From: Choristoneura fumiferana
Lineage: Eukaryota > Arthropoda > Insecta > Lepidoptera > Tortricidae
Reading direction: 5' to 3'
Assembly: GCF_025370935.1 (NCBI RefSeq)
Contig: NC_133473.1
Coordinates: 10,599,175-10,663,174 of the forward strand
Length of the DNA: 64,000 bases
The notes under the pieces are model-generated. The model saw nothing but the letters and a program-made list of their open reading frames with translations, was not told where the DNA came from and ran no database searches. The translations under genes and the position numbers were made by a program. Positions 31,029 to 42,664 of the stretch are shown in pieces. Position 1 is the first letter of the stretch. The number at the start of each line of letters is the position of its first letter.

Positions 31029-34000
31029 TTAATTCTTGGTTCCGCATTTTTTCAAGTGTCTTGACTTCTTGTGCTGAAAAAGAAAATAGTCACGCATTAA
31101 TTTCACAATTAATTGTCATCCTGATGTTAATTACGCTCAATGACACATACACAGTTACAATATTGTAGAACGCACCGTTTTTGTACCAATTTTTATAAAT
31201 ATTATTTTATTAAGATGTAAGAGAATTTTCACAAATAATTGTAAATTCTTTTTTTTTCAATTTTGGAAAAAATATAGTTTTTCCTACTCAAAATCAAAAG
31301 CATAATCGATTCCGACAGTTTAAAAAAATATCCCAATCAAAAATGTCACTTTTGTGACTTTTTTTTATACAGGGCGCCACAAAACTGAGTCATAAAATTT
31401 ATATGAAAAAATTAAATACATTTTGATAGAAAAGGTACACTTTTTTTTTAAAATGCCCGGAAATACAATTCAGTGGAAATAGTCTCCAAGCTCCATTTTC
31501 GTCCCTCTTCCACTTTTTACACTTTTCTTTAAAAATGACATTCGATTAAAAATTTGAACATCTATTTATAAGATCAAAGAAAATATAGCACATCTAAAAA
31601 TAAAAATAAAACTAGGATTGATTGAAACATGAATTAGTAGTAAACAAATTAAAATAACGGTACTGTTATACTACTTTTAAATAATTTCTTAAAGTTAATT
31701 ATTGATTTAAAACTTTTTCAAACATCCACATTATTTAATAATGCTTGAAGATTAACACATTTTCTCAGTTTACAGCTAACATATAAAAATACAGGATTCC
31801 CTTTCAAATTATACTCTTTTAAGACGTTTGGCGGCTGTGAGCGCCTTAATCATCATACAATGCTTTATTCTTCTGGTTTCCAATGTAAAAACATATTTAA
31901 CTAGTTGATGCTGCGGGTAATTTACCTCTTTACTAGCTAAATCGGGTAAATCCTATTTTTGAACCTTTTATCATACCCCTGCTTTATGGTTGTCTGGTTT
32001 ATTTAACTTCGTTATTAATAATGGATACGTAATTATTTATCAAATCTTATCTAATGCTCAATAAATAATGAGGATTATCTGGTATTACACAGTTATGTGT
32101 AATATTTTATTGAAGACGGTATTTTTTTATGGCCGATTAATTTTTGAGCATGTATGTGACTGCAGTGCATATTTTCTTAGAAACAAGTCATTATAATTAT
32201 AATACCTCTGACTTTACACGACAGTAAGAGATATAGAGGCTACTTGTAACCACAACCGCTACAGTGTGGTCGAAACGTGCTCCTCTACTTTACTTGATAA
32301 CCACCCGCTACATTTTGTGGTCGCGTCGAGGTAATTTTCAGGATTGTACCTCTGAAAAATGCGAACGTTTATATAAAACAAAAACTTTTTTCACGACACT
32401 GCTCGAAAATGTGGCCATAGATAACCTAAATCCAGTACCCAAAACTGCCTATATATGTGCATTTAACAGCTGACTCATTTGTGGCTCGCAAAACACAACA
32501 ACAATGTAACACATAACGAAAACAGGTCGTATCAATATATTTCTTTATTTTCTTATTCCTGAAACGACAATTGCACCAATCAAAAGTAATCGTCTGATGC
32601 ATGTGAAATTAAATTGACCAATGAGAATGCGTCATTCATGACTTTTATGAGGTGTTTTTTTTTTCTTAAACGCATAATATGCACAAAATGCCTTAATTTT
32701 TTTAAGTATGAAAAAACGCCACAGCATCGCAGCAGGTCGGGCATGACGTCCTCGTCGCGTGACGTTTTGATTTTTTAAATAAGTTGTTGCGTTCTGGCAA
32801 CTTCGAACGGACTCGTTTCAAAAAAATAATTATTGCACAACAAAAAAGTAAAATTAGCAGGAGGGGTGACACTATTTATCGGCCCGGATAATACCGACAT
32901 GGAAATACCGACCCGATTATTCGTGTAAACGCCCATACAAACTCGTGTCAAACTGACATGAGTTTTTATGGGAGTGTACAAGAAAAATCAGGTCGGTATT
33001 ATCCGGGCCGGTAAAGAGTGTCACACGGCGGGAGCAACGCAGTCATTGGACTCTTATTGTTTGTTTGGTGATAAATATATTTTATTTCCTCGTAGTGATC
33101 GTGAAAAGCACAATGTTTAGTCTAGGCCAAAAGTACAATAGATAAACTCGTATTATCGAAGGCCTCTACTTGGGGTCGGCCTTCAAACTAACTCGTTCAT
33201 CTATTGCTTACTTTCGAGCCTCTACAACAATGTACTATATTTAAAAATGTAAAACTTTGTTGGCACATAAACGTCCTAACTAAGGCGAAACTCAGTTCAT
33301 TTTAAAGAACCTCCAAAATTACAGCCAAACCCTTTTTTTGAGACCTTTGCCTAGTAAAGTATTGCAGATAATGACTTCTAGACTTGTAAAAATCAATAAT
33401 TTTTAAGTGGCTGATAACTTTGTTAAAAGCTATTTTATTTTTATATTTCAAGCCATCACCATACTTAATGCTAAATAATTAATGCCAAATAAATAAAGAG
33501 TTACTTTATAAATAGAACTTTATGTAAAGTGAATATTTCTATACTTATTCATACCTAACATGTAAGTCTAGTCAAAACATGCCACTTACATGGTTACCAT
33601 CATCATCGTTGTCACAAATTGCGTTGTCCCTGTCTTCCTCTGAAGATGAGGATGAAGACGAAGACGAAGATGAAGATGAGGAAGACGATGAAGAAGAGTC
33701 ATTCTTCTTGCTGTGACCCTGTAACAAAAATGTCATTAGAAGAAAAATGTGACTTGATGCAGATATTTAGTAGATGACAAAATTGTAAATAAAGTCTCTA
33801 ATTCATTAATTTTAAAATGTAGGTACTATCGAACCAACTGAATTGTGACCCACTGTGAAACTTTTTCGTAGAAAAAGTTATAGGGACGTCGCATTGCTTG
33901 ACAAAGGAATTAATTATGACACTTACTGTGAGAACGTTCTACGGTGGGTCAGGAATAAAATGGTTCGACTGTAAAGGGTGTTCGTAAGTTGCACGACAAG

Positions 34001-37000
34001 CTTACGGGAGAGGAAACTGGTAGGTTACCTACCAAAAATAAAAAAAACCTTAGTAAAAGTGTCAACAAAAACATGTATACTCAAATCAAGTTTTTCAGTT
34101 GCGGTATTTGTAATTTATAGCTTTTGACATTTATTTTTGTTGCAAAATAATCTTAAATCGTTAATACCGGCTGAGCAGAAATGTATTTAAAATTAAGTAA
34201 GTATTTTAGGTTTTTATAAAACTTTTTTTTAATAGCCGTAGAGATGAAGGCATATTTCCAGATTTGATGAAACATAGTAAAGTAGTTCCTATTTTTCAAT
34301 CAGGTGATAAAGATAATCCCTCTGATTATCGTCCGGTGTCCATCCTATTAGCGTTTAGCAAAATATTCGAAAAAATAATGCTGACGCAAATGATCTCGTA
34401 TTTTAATTCCCATAAAATCATGCATCAACAGCAGTTCGGATTCACAAAAGGTAGATCTACTACATACAGACGCGGGTCATAGTTTAGTTAAATTTATATT
34501 GCAAGCTTGGGAGGAATCACATGACGCTATAGGTGTATTCTGCGACCTTTCGAAAGCTTTTGATTGTGTGGATCATGATACTTTAATTTGTAAGTTCAAT
34601 TTTTATGGCATTCGTGGCCTCGCTTTAGAACTCATTAAGTCACACAAAGAAATCAAAAGGTAGTGATTAACGGAACGATATTGCCGGGATCTGAGGTCGA
34701 AATGGGAGTACCTCAAGGATCCATTCTTGCCCCATTCCTGTATCTTATTTATGTAAATGACCTAACTTATATGGTAAGCCAAAAGTCGGGCATAGTTATG
34801 TTTGCCGACGACACGTCTTTACAGTTCAAGGTTAATATAAAAGACACCGACTTCATTGAACCCAATGAAACCCTGTCCAAGATATCCGCATGCGGTTCAT
34901 CATCCCAGCCTATACACGTCCCACTGCTGGGCACAGGCCTCCTTTCAGAACAAGAGGGCTTGGGCCATAGTTCCCACGCGGGCCCAGTGCGGATTGGGAA
35001 CTTCACACGCACCATTGAATTGCTTCGCAGGTTTGTGCAGGTTTCCTCATGATGTTTTCCTTCACCGCAAAGCTCGTGGTAAATTTCAAATGTAATTCCG
35101 CACATGAATTTCGAAAAACTCAGAGGTGCGAGCCGGGGTTTGAACCCACGACCCTCTGCTTGAGAGGCGATAGGTCAAACCACTAGGCCACCACGGCTTT
35201 TTTTCCGTCTGTTAACACTAATCAATGGATGGTGAAACAGTCCCATACTTAACATTATTTTTATTGTCAGAGTGCAAAAAACCTGCCACTCCATTATTGA
35301 GTCAAATACAACTTCACAATTAAATGAACTATCAAATAACAAAATTTCAGCTTGCACTTAATTCCCATTTTGTTCATTACAAAATGGGAGTAAAAATATG
35401 AAATAACGCGGCAAAAGTTGAAGAACAGTTTCATCATTATTGCTTATTAGAGCCGCAATCGAGGCTCGCTTGAAGGAACCCGCGTAACGCAAACATTCTC
35501 CAAACAAATTGGAGCGTTCCACTGCGCGCACTATGGCCACTTAAAGATTTTATACAATTCCAGTCAGTAATTTTACAACCAATTAAATTTGTCTGAGTGA
35601 TTCTTAAGACAAAGAGTTTAGTGAGTTGTTATTGTTAAAGCTTTGCATTACCTATATAAACAAAGTCTTCCTAATTCTTTAAATTATACAATAAAGAAAC
35701 AAGATTCATTTTTTTAAACATTCAACATAAAAAATCTAAATTTTTGTTTATATCTGATTTTATGTGATGAATATTTATTGCCGTTAACAAATGATTAAAA
35801 GTGCGATGGGTTACAACTGGCGCTCCCAAACACAAAACTATACCATGGCTTCCTTATTACCATGATTTTACATTTTTATGAAAAAAACTTAATTTTTTAC
35901 TTTTTAGTGCTTTGTTGCCAAAACATTTCTCAAAACGATTCCATTAAGCCCAAACACGGCTTAGTTACATTGTTTTGAAGTCGGTTAAAATGCTAAAACC
36001 TTCTCCTAAATAATGTAACAAATTCTTTTCTGAAAACCAAACGCAAGATAATCGCGGACAAACATACATACATACATTCCCACAGGTCAACCTGAGAACC
36101 TCCTTTTTTGAAGGCGGTTAAAAATAATTAAATTCTTAGAACCAATTACAGGAACAAGTGAGATTGCCGTGATAAAATAAGTACTCACGCTGCGGCATTT
36201 GTTGTCGTCTTCCTCAGACGAAGATGATGAAGATGACGAGGACGAGGACGAAGATGACGAAGATGAGTCGTCGCATTTATTTTTCTGAAATGAAAATAAT
36301 AGAAAAATGTTATAAAACAACTTGATAATATTGAAACAGGACACTATATTTAATAGGTATTTTGAGGAATTTGAGGTAAATATTTCAACTGTACGATAGT
36401 TAAATAATTAGATTATGACAATAAAGTAGATTTCAATTCACACGTTTATATTTTGGAGTCTGTACATGCGCAATATTAAATGTTTGTTATTTATTCCATA
36501 ATGATTCCTTCACCCCTGGTCTGATCTAAATATGTTATCTTCAGTTGACAATTAATAACATAAAATGATAACAAGAAGTAACCTTTACCTCTTGACAGCA
36601 CTACATAACTGATAAGTTGAGTACATTGAGTAGGTACTAAACAAGGTAAAACGCAAGTAATAACTAGGTTCGGTAGTGACCAGTTCTTATCGTAGCAACA
36701 TTTTACTTAGTTTCCAAAAGATAAGGCTATTTAAATTTGTTTTATATTTACGTAATGTAAATATGCTAAAATACTTAATACAGGGGTTCCCAAACGGTGC
36801 GCCGCGGCGCCCTAGAGAGCTGTGGTACAGTACAGATGTTAGTGAATAAGCTTTTTTCGTCGTATTTTCTTGGAAACATTCGTAATATTTTGTTACGCTA
36901 CTTCAGTCAGCTGAGCAAGTATCTAATAAAGTTCCACAATAATGGATATGAAAATTTCACTAGTTAATTGGGTACCTTAAGTTTTCTGGGATGGGCCTAG

Positions 37001-38472
37001 GATAGTCCATAATGTATTTTTATCGATAGTAGACTTATAGTGTAGCTCACTCCTGTAGATAGATATTTTTTTCGCTTGCCCTTTTTTTGTAAGCGTAAAT
37101 TGAAACTTTATTTCAGCAAACCACACGTTTCGTGAGATTAATAGGTTTTGTGCCTAAGTCTGTTTGATTAAAAAAAAAGTGGTCGTATTGAATGGCGTGC
37201 AACTGGAGAGGCCTATGTCCAGCAGTGGACTAAGATAGGCCGATGATGATGGTGATGATGATGATTGATTGCTGTCAGTTGTCAAATGTAGGTCACCATC
37301 TATCTAACTATCTATAACATCCCTTATAGCGCCTGTTTTCGGACATAGGCCTCCTCTCTACTTTTCCAGTCTTGTCTGTCCATTGCCACTCGCATCCTGT
37401 TTACGCCAGCTTGTTGCCACATATCATCTGTCGCCAGGTCGCCATACAACGATACATACGTACACACACGTACTCACACGTACGTGCGTACGGCGACATT
37501 TGACATCTGACAGCTCTCAATCCGACCCCTTTTTTTAATCAAACAGACCAAGGCACAAAACCTATTTATCTCACGAAACGTGTGGTATGGCGAAATAAAG
37601 TTTCAATATATTTTTACGAAAAACGGAAAGTGAAAAAAAAATATCTACAGGAGTGTGCTACATTATAAGTCTACTATCGATAAAAAATAATAATATGACC
37701 ATACTAAGAAACTTAAGGTACTTATTAAAAAAAAAACACTAACTAGTTAAAATATTCGTCTAGGTACGGTTTCATTCTTATACTTCACTATAAAGGCACT
37801 GTTTGACAATGCTTTGTGAAATAGTGTAAGTATATTTTGTCGTAAATAAAGAAAAAATATCAGTTACTTACTATGACAAGACTAAATTAAAAACACGGCT
37901 ACTTCTTTACCCGTATAGGGAAGAAATTGTAAATCAATTTTTGTTTGCGATCTGTATTTGCTATAATTTACAATAAGGCGCTTAGTATAAAATGTTGCAG
38001 TTCAAATCTTGTTCTATAGCAAGCAAGAGAAGTTTGACCCACTTTTTTAATACAAGTACCTTTTTGTAAACATTTATAAATATTTGTTAAATTTACAATC
38101 TTGTTGTTATACCTATTTAATTAAACCGTAAAAGTCATCTAAGTAGCGTTAAAAAATCCTAAGTACTAATTTTACCTGCCGCCTGTCATCGTCTTCGTCA
38201 CATCGCGAATGGTGATTGCTTCTGAAAAAAAAAGAAATGTTACAAAATACCCACATAACCTAGTTAACAACTTTTCAAAGACAAATCCATCAGATAGTTA
38301 CAACTAGTGTAATCGTTGCGGTCTAGAACAAACCTTTTGATTTAGGTAGTTTGTTTGTTCATTACGTTATATTTAATAAGACTAATGAAGCTTACCTTCC
38401 GCAAACTGATCTAGCATCAGCTATGGCTATAATAGCCACAATGGCTAGCAGAATTAGAATGGTTTTACTCAT
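31029..38472 (-). CDS. Secreted six-cysteine poly-serine/acidic protein, five coding exons
   Basis: Coding exons (- strand): 38472-38396, 38221-38176, 36284-36189, 33718-33590, 31073-31029; all junctions have AG/GT signals and the phases join without a stop. The 130-aa product has a signal peptide (MSKTILILLAIVAIIAIADA), a short Cys/acidic part, module 1 (KNKCDD, 17 Ser, EEDDNKCRS), module 2 (GHSKKND, 19 Ser, EEDRDNAICDNDDDGNH) and a basic tail HKKSRHLKKCGTKN. Six cysteines (24, 33, 45, 71, 108, 126) could form three disulfides. Each module is one phase 0-0 exon, so either can be skipped in frame. Serine runs before EE/ED suggest S-x-E type phosphorylation in the secretory pathway (inference). 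Mixed TCN codons argue against a fresh microsatellite. A 5' UTR exon and TATA box lie near 39.1 kb. Not recognised; its introns carry LINE, SINE and foldback insertions. Confidence 0.75.
32255..32345. repeat. Diverged relative of MITE M8
   Basis: tgtggtcgaaacgtgctcct and 'tgtggtcgcgtcgaggtaat' echo 'tgtggtcgaaacatcgaggt' at 54525. In intron 5 of the serine-rich gene. Confidence 0.35.
32866..33024. mobile_element. MITE M5, 159 bp, about 35-bp inverted ends
   Basis: GTGACACTATTTATCGGCCC...GGATAATACCGAC pairs with GTCGGTATTATCC...GGGCCGGTAAAGAGTGTCAC. Intronic. Confidence 0.8.
33119..33227. mobile_element. MITE M6, imperfect hairpin
   Basis: Arms ccaaaagtacaatagataaa and its diverged complement (cgttcatctattgcttactt) surround a GAAGGCC...GGCCTTC core. 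Confidence 0.5.
34236..34890 (+). pseudogene. Jockey/CR1-like LINE reverse transcriptase, broken
   Basis: RT blocks appear in order in shifting frames: SDYRPVSILLAFSKIFEKIM (34321-34380), QQQFGFTKGRST, a frameshift near 34465, FCDLSKAFDCVDHDTL (about 34540-34590), a deletion and stop near 34665, MGVPQGSILAPFLYLIYVND (34700-34760) and FADDTS (about 34800). It is interrupted at its 3' side by the antisense SINE. Located in intron 4 of the serine-rich gene, opposite strand. Confidence 0.85.
34899..35197 (-). mobile_element. SINE S1, near full length, antisense
   Basis: Reverse copy of 1431-1739, including the tRNA-like head (ccgtggtggcctagtggttt at 35197 downward), B box and CATCATC (GATGATG) tail at 34899. 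Joined to the broken LINE. Confidence 0.85.
35200..35243 (+). repeat. MITE M2 end fragment
   Basis: ccgtctgttaacactaatca, 'atggatggtgaaacagtccc' is the M2 end, as at 19544-19560. Confidence 0.5.
35775..36118 (+). repeat. Interspersed repeat E copy
   Basis: Shares 'ttccattaagcccaaacacg', 'gcttagttacattgttttg' (complement of 56585-56630) and ends 'cctccttttttgaaggcggt'. The family runs between AACCGACTTCAAAAAAGG-like ends. Confidence 0.5.
36781..36830 (+). mobile_element. hAT-like transposon end
   Basis: CAGGGGTTCCCAAACGGTGC and GCCGCGGCGCCCTAG resemble the terminal repeat of hAT-type elements. The opposite end was not found. Confidence 0.45.
37190..37265 (+). mobile_element. RTE-like LINE 3' end with (GAT)n tail
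   Basis: atggcgtgcaactggagagg, 'cctatgtccagcagtggact', 'aagataggccgatgatgatg'. Same end as 41918-42121. Confidence 0.75.
37320..37450 (-). mobile_element. RTE-like LINE-derived fragment, antisense
   Basis: ggacataggcctcctctcta, 'cttttccagtcttgtctgtc', 'cattgccactcgcatcctgt' is a common antisense lepidopteran RTE-family phrase. Confidence 0.5.
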
Positions 38473-38794
38473 AATTTTCGCTTTGACGTTCTTCTGAAAT
38501 ATATAAGCAATTCGTTATTATATCATTGTTTAAAAATCATTAAAACAATCTGACGCTACTTAATAACTACGTTAGTAATTTCTGCAAATTGTTTGCAAAT
38601 AGGTACTGTTGGTGTAAATTTCGACAAAAATAAATTTAAAGTTTGTTAAGATGAATTTTATAACGATTATTTATTTAACTTGCAGTGTTCGTATGCATGT
38701 ATGGTAGCATGCAGGTATGTTAGGTGTCTTTAAGCCTTGCAAGTCTAGTTTCATCAAATTCTAGCGATCAGATTCACTTGAATTTTTTTAAAGT

Positions 38795-38850
38795 TAAGTA
38801 GTTGGGTGACAGTGCAAGTAAGTTCAATAAAGGTACAGACAGCAAAAAAG
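38795..38850 (+). repeat. Repeat F fragment
   Basis: ttgggtgacagtgcaagtaa, 'gttcaataaaggtacagaca' resembles 58186-58225. Confidence 0.4.
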
Positions 38851-39079
38851 TTTTTGTTATAGGTACTGAAACGATTTCATTGACAAAACTTATTTTTATT
38901 TATTAATTAAATCAAACCCAAAGATTAATATTGCATTGTAGGTACTACGTACTAAACCTAGTGTAACTAGTTGACATGCTTATTTATAAGTTATACTTAA
39001 CTGAAACAGTATACACCAGTGTAACAACAATTGATGTTGGATCTATATTTAGTCTTAAAAAATTGATATAGGTACTTAC

Positions 39080-39174
39080 TTTGACTACCGAATAATGTGC
39101 GAGTGGTTCGAATCAAATATTTGCACTGACTTAAGTGACTGTGAGATAACATAAATTGGAGCACATATTTTATA
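39080..39174 (-). promoter_or_regulatory. Core promoter and 5' UTR exon of the serine-rich gene
   Basis: On the - strand a TATAAAA box (39174-39168) is followed about 34 bp later by TCACAGTCAC (likely start near 39140). The UTR exon ends at 39080 with GTCAAA|GTAAGTACC. The matching acceptor (tatttcag) is at 38494, 21 nt before the ATG. Confidence 0.5.
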
Positions 39175-39179
39175 ATTTA

Positions 39180-40470
39180 CATGACTTTAATGATCCAGTA
39201 ATAAGGTCAAGCTGATAAAATACGAAGTCAATATCACAATAAGCTGCAAAAACAATATGACGGTTCCAAGAACTGCGTCGGACGGAACTCGTAACAAACT
39301 TTGAGCCTATTGTGTTTGCAAAGAGATTTAGGTAGGAAAGGAACGCCTAAGATTAGGTTAATCGAGTGCGGAAGTGGGTGTTTCCTTTATAAACAGCTAA
39401 ACAAACTGTACGACGCGGTACATTAATACAGGCAAGCAATTCACTCTCCTTTATCTGGATTAGGTATTCGATAAACGGTACGCCGTCAGCGAGAAAACAA
39501 GCTCCTTACACAGATAGAAGGGATTTTAATATCCTTAAGTAGTGATGATACTGGCCTTCTCCGCATAAAAGACTTGCAAAGTAATCCGCAGAAGGCGTAC
39601 AGATATCTTTCGAATCTCCTTGAGTCATCGCATCCTTTTCGAATAAACAGGGTCAAGAAAGTATTTTGTTGGAAACGACATTACAAAAATACTTTTAGAG
39701 CCTGCTTTAAAGAGTTCATTTGTTATGAGAGATATCTGTTTCATCACTAATGTTGAGGTCATTTGAGTAAATACAAATGACCAGAACTGACATTCATTTT
39801 GAATATTTTTTACTTCTAGCATACGTTATGTGGTTCTAGTTAGATATTTCTAGGAATTAGTTATGACTACTTACTTGTAAAAGCTTGCAGAAGTGAGTAG
39901 TTGGACATAAAGATTGGGTTCTATTTAAGTAGCCGATCTTGAAACGGTAGGTAATTGTTTTCTGGTAACTTTTCAGTAGGCTGTTAGGTACTTCCAACGA
40001 ATGCTGAGCGTACTCATTACTCGTGACTGAAATTACGAACCGGTTTAAAACTTCTCGATGAACCGGAGTTCGAAAATGGCATTATAAATTCAGCAGTTTA
40101 CAATCACAGCGCTACTTCGTCGAGGCAAAAAACCTTGGCGGGAAACTCGTTCTAACTTTTCCTATTTTTCTGCGTTAATTTCACCTGAACCCATTACACT
40201 TGGCAACAATTCTTAGTGCGAACGTTTCTATTAGGGCGCTTAAATTGCATTTTAAATGACTTTCTCGAAACTTCGGTAAGGTAAGAATAACTTTCTTTTC
40301 ACGTAGGTAAGTAGGACGCCGTTTATTATCATGTAACAAAATAAAAGTGGATAGACTAACCTCTGATTTTGAAAGAAATACGGTATGTTCTCTACTTTAC
40401 ATTGAGGATTTCTTGACAGGCGAAATACCGCTAGATGGTATTAGTATAGTGAGGGTTGACGTTTGATGTA
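39180..40470. other. Flank upstream of the serine-rich gene, no gene seen
   Basis: No supported exon or recognised repeat. Confidence 0.45.
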
Positions 40471-40474
40471 ACAG

Positions 40475-40584
40475 CAGGGCTACTACGAAACTCGAAGTTT
40501 GTGTCGTGCGGTCCCTCTGACACTATTTAATAGGAGAGCAAGAGGGACCGCACGAAACGAACTTCGAGTTTCGTAGTAGCCCTG
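40475..40584. mobile_element. MITE M7, 110-bp hairpin
   Basis: CAGGGCTACTACGAAACTCG...AAGTT pairs with AACTTCGAGTTTCGTAGTAGCCCTG, and inner gtgcggtccctct with agagggaccgcac. Confidence 0.85.
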
Positions 40585-40929
40585 CAGCCTCGCTTGCGAT
40601 TGACTCATTTATTTATATTCAGTCAGTTAGATGTCAAATTACAAAATAAAAATTAAATTAAATAGAGCTCATTGAATAGAGTTCAGTTACATATGTATAA
40701 TGTAGACCCATATTGCAATGTCACAGTATTTAGCAGTGTAGTTCACCCGCTGACGTCACACCGTACGAGTAAGCGTGAAATAGTTATTTATGCAACTATA
40801 TCGTAATAGGGGTCCTTAATAAAACATGAATGTAGTTTCATAATAGGGTCACGGGTCACATCACATGAGTGTTTTAAGGCCTAATTACGTACAGTTAAAA
40901 GGTTACAGTTTTAATGCCTAATTACTGGC

Positions 40930-41084
40930 ACTTGATGTATCCCATCTTAGGCCTCTAGGTTGGCAACGCATCTGCAATACCCCTGATGTTGCAGGTGTTG
41001 CAGATGTTTATGGGCGGTGGTGATTTCTTCCCATCAGGAGACCCACTTGCTCGTTTGCCATCCAGTTGAATAAAAAAAAAAGTT
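40930..41084 (+). mobile_element. LINE 3' tail L1t, sense
   Basis: cctctaggttggcaacgcat ... tgggcggtggtgatttcttc ... ccatccagttgaataaaaaa. Includes a small internal duplication of 'gttgcag'. Confidence 0.75.
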
Positions 41085-41178
41085 GCATACAATATTTTAT
41101 CTACATCTATATATTAAATCCTCTATCATATGTTCAAGAACCATTGAGAATGACCTGCATTTACGAGAACTAGGTAGG

Positions 41179-41262
41179 TATACTGTCTGCCCCACGAGCT
41201 GCGCCCGCGACGACCTGCTGCTGCTCGTGCGCGCGGCGCGGCGCGCCCCGGTGCTGTATTGA
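41179..41262 (+). CDS. GC-rich exon-like island, unidentified
   Basis: Within AT-rich DNA, a sharply GC-rich block reads TVCPTSCARDDLLLLVRAAR then RAPVLY-stop. From GTC to CTG every codon ends in G or C. No strong acceptor or donor flanks it, and the opposite strand is also open and GC-rich, so it may be a captured gene fragment or an exon with unusual signals. Product unknown. Confidence 0.2.
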   Translation, partial: YTVCPTSCARDDLLLLVRAARRAPVLY

Positions 41263-41917
41263 TGTATGAAATCTCATTACGATACAGATGTCGATAATGA
41301 CCATTACGATACAGCCGTGTTCATAATAGAATCCAATGTCGTAATGCTGGTCATTATTTATGGTTTTTGAAAGCATAATGGAGGATTTACTATATGGGTA
41401 TAGATAAACAATATTGTGTTATTCTTCAAACCTAATTACAAAAGTTAAGAGTCAGACATAAAGAGTGTACCGTAAAAGAAGTAGCCAAGTTGAGCAATGA
41501 AATGTTAAGGATGAATAAGTTAATTGGCCCCTGGAGCGTATCGACGGGGCCTCCTGTGGCACAGAGGAATGCATTTAAATTGGATTTTAAGAGTAGAAAT
41601 CACCGGCGCGCTCTCCGCCTCTCCCAGTCTTGTTAGAGCCAATCTCAAAGTTTACGTAAACGAATAAACCTCCCCCGTCAACTAAATCCACCGGTATCAA
41701 TTCAAACTATAAATCAACTGTTACCATTCCATTGCACTGCAGAACTTTTATCCGCTAAGTAATCTGCGTTTCAAAAATGTATTTTAAAACCAAATCGGTG
41801 GACTCAAAAAGTTCGAGATAGTGATTCGAGCCAGGTAGATAGAAAAGACCTTTGGTCCAGAAAACATGCTTTTTCCCTAAAACTATTTTCCAATAATTCA
41901 TGCATAATCGAACTTCA

Positions 41918-42121
41918 AACAAGCAAACGAGTTCTTGAGTGGAGACCGCGAATCGGCAAGCGTGGCGTAGGACGCCCTCAGACTAGGTGGAGCGATGATC
42001 TTCGCAGATTAGCTGGCAAGAACTGGATGAGACTGGCCGAGGATCGTGCTCAGTGGCGTGCAACTGGACAGGCCTATGTCCAGCAGTGGACTAAGATAGG
42101 CCGATGATGATGATGATGATG
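41918..42121 (+). mobile_element. RTE-like LINE, C-terminus of ORF and (GAT)n tail
   Basis: In frame: VLEWRPRIGKRGVGRPQTRW, then SDDLRRLAGKNWMRLAEDRA and QWRATGQAYVQQWTKIGR-stop, the usual C-terminus of lepidopteran RTE-type endonuclease-reverse transcriptase proteins, ending directly in (GAT)n. 5'-truncated. Confidence 0.85.
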
Positions 42122-42660
42122 AATCGAACTTTATTCATTAAATACACTTTTTAAAAAATATTATGTACATATCTGTTTTCTTTTGCATTAATAATTAAGG
42201 GAGAACTCACAGGTCTTGCTAAAAACAGAAAAAATGGCTCGAAAGTTAGTCAGAACGGTTATAAATAGCCGTAGGTACTCGCAAGGTACCTACGAATAAT
42301 CCGTACACAGTGCGAGTTAATGAAATTAAGCAGTGCACTAACATTTAATAACTCGATTTTAGCATAATATATCATGTAGAACTTTCAAAATATTATTGTT
42401 AAAATTTTTAAATTACCTACTAAAAATTTTCACTGTGTAAAAAACAAGGTTAACGTCGGAAAAATTACTCCTTTACTTGAATGAATAAACACGCGCACTT
42501 GTTTAAATAGGCAGGGTAGTAAGTGTAGGGAATATGGAACACGAACGTTCGTGTAAAATGTGGGTTAATATTTGTAGTACCCACTAACTTGCATTCATAT
42601 GCCGTAATGATATTGGTTTAAGTAACTTTTAACAGGCTTTTAAATCCTTACAGGCTGGCA
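42122..42660. other. No gene seen
   Basis: AT-rich. Confidence 0.45.
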
Positions 42661-42664
42661 TTTT

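Larger units (their letters stand above)
36971..37721. mobile_element. Foldback element with about 170-bp arms and LINE-filled centre
   Basis: GGTACCTTAAGTTT (36971) pairs with AAACTTAAGGTACT (37709). Further in, 'tatcgatagtagacttatag', 'tactcctgtagata' and 'ccacacgtttcgtgagat' on the left each have their complement on the right (37530-37685). The centre holds two RTE-like fragments (37190-37265 +, 37320-37450 -). In intron 2 of the serine-rich gene (between the exons ending 38176 and starting 36284). Confidence 0.75.

Noticed and set aside
33572..33590. Read-through end of the serine-rich gene (VSGMF-stop after exon 33590-33718)
   Set aside because: A GTAAGT donor at 33589 and a matching phase-0 terminal exon at 31073-31029 with a nearby AATAAA make splicing the better model; the read-through could still exist as a minor form.
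34767..35105. 112-codon - strand frame over the SINE and LINE
   Set aside because: It is the antisense SINE S1 running into LINE sequence, the same relic frame as at 1524-1724.
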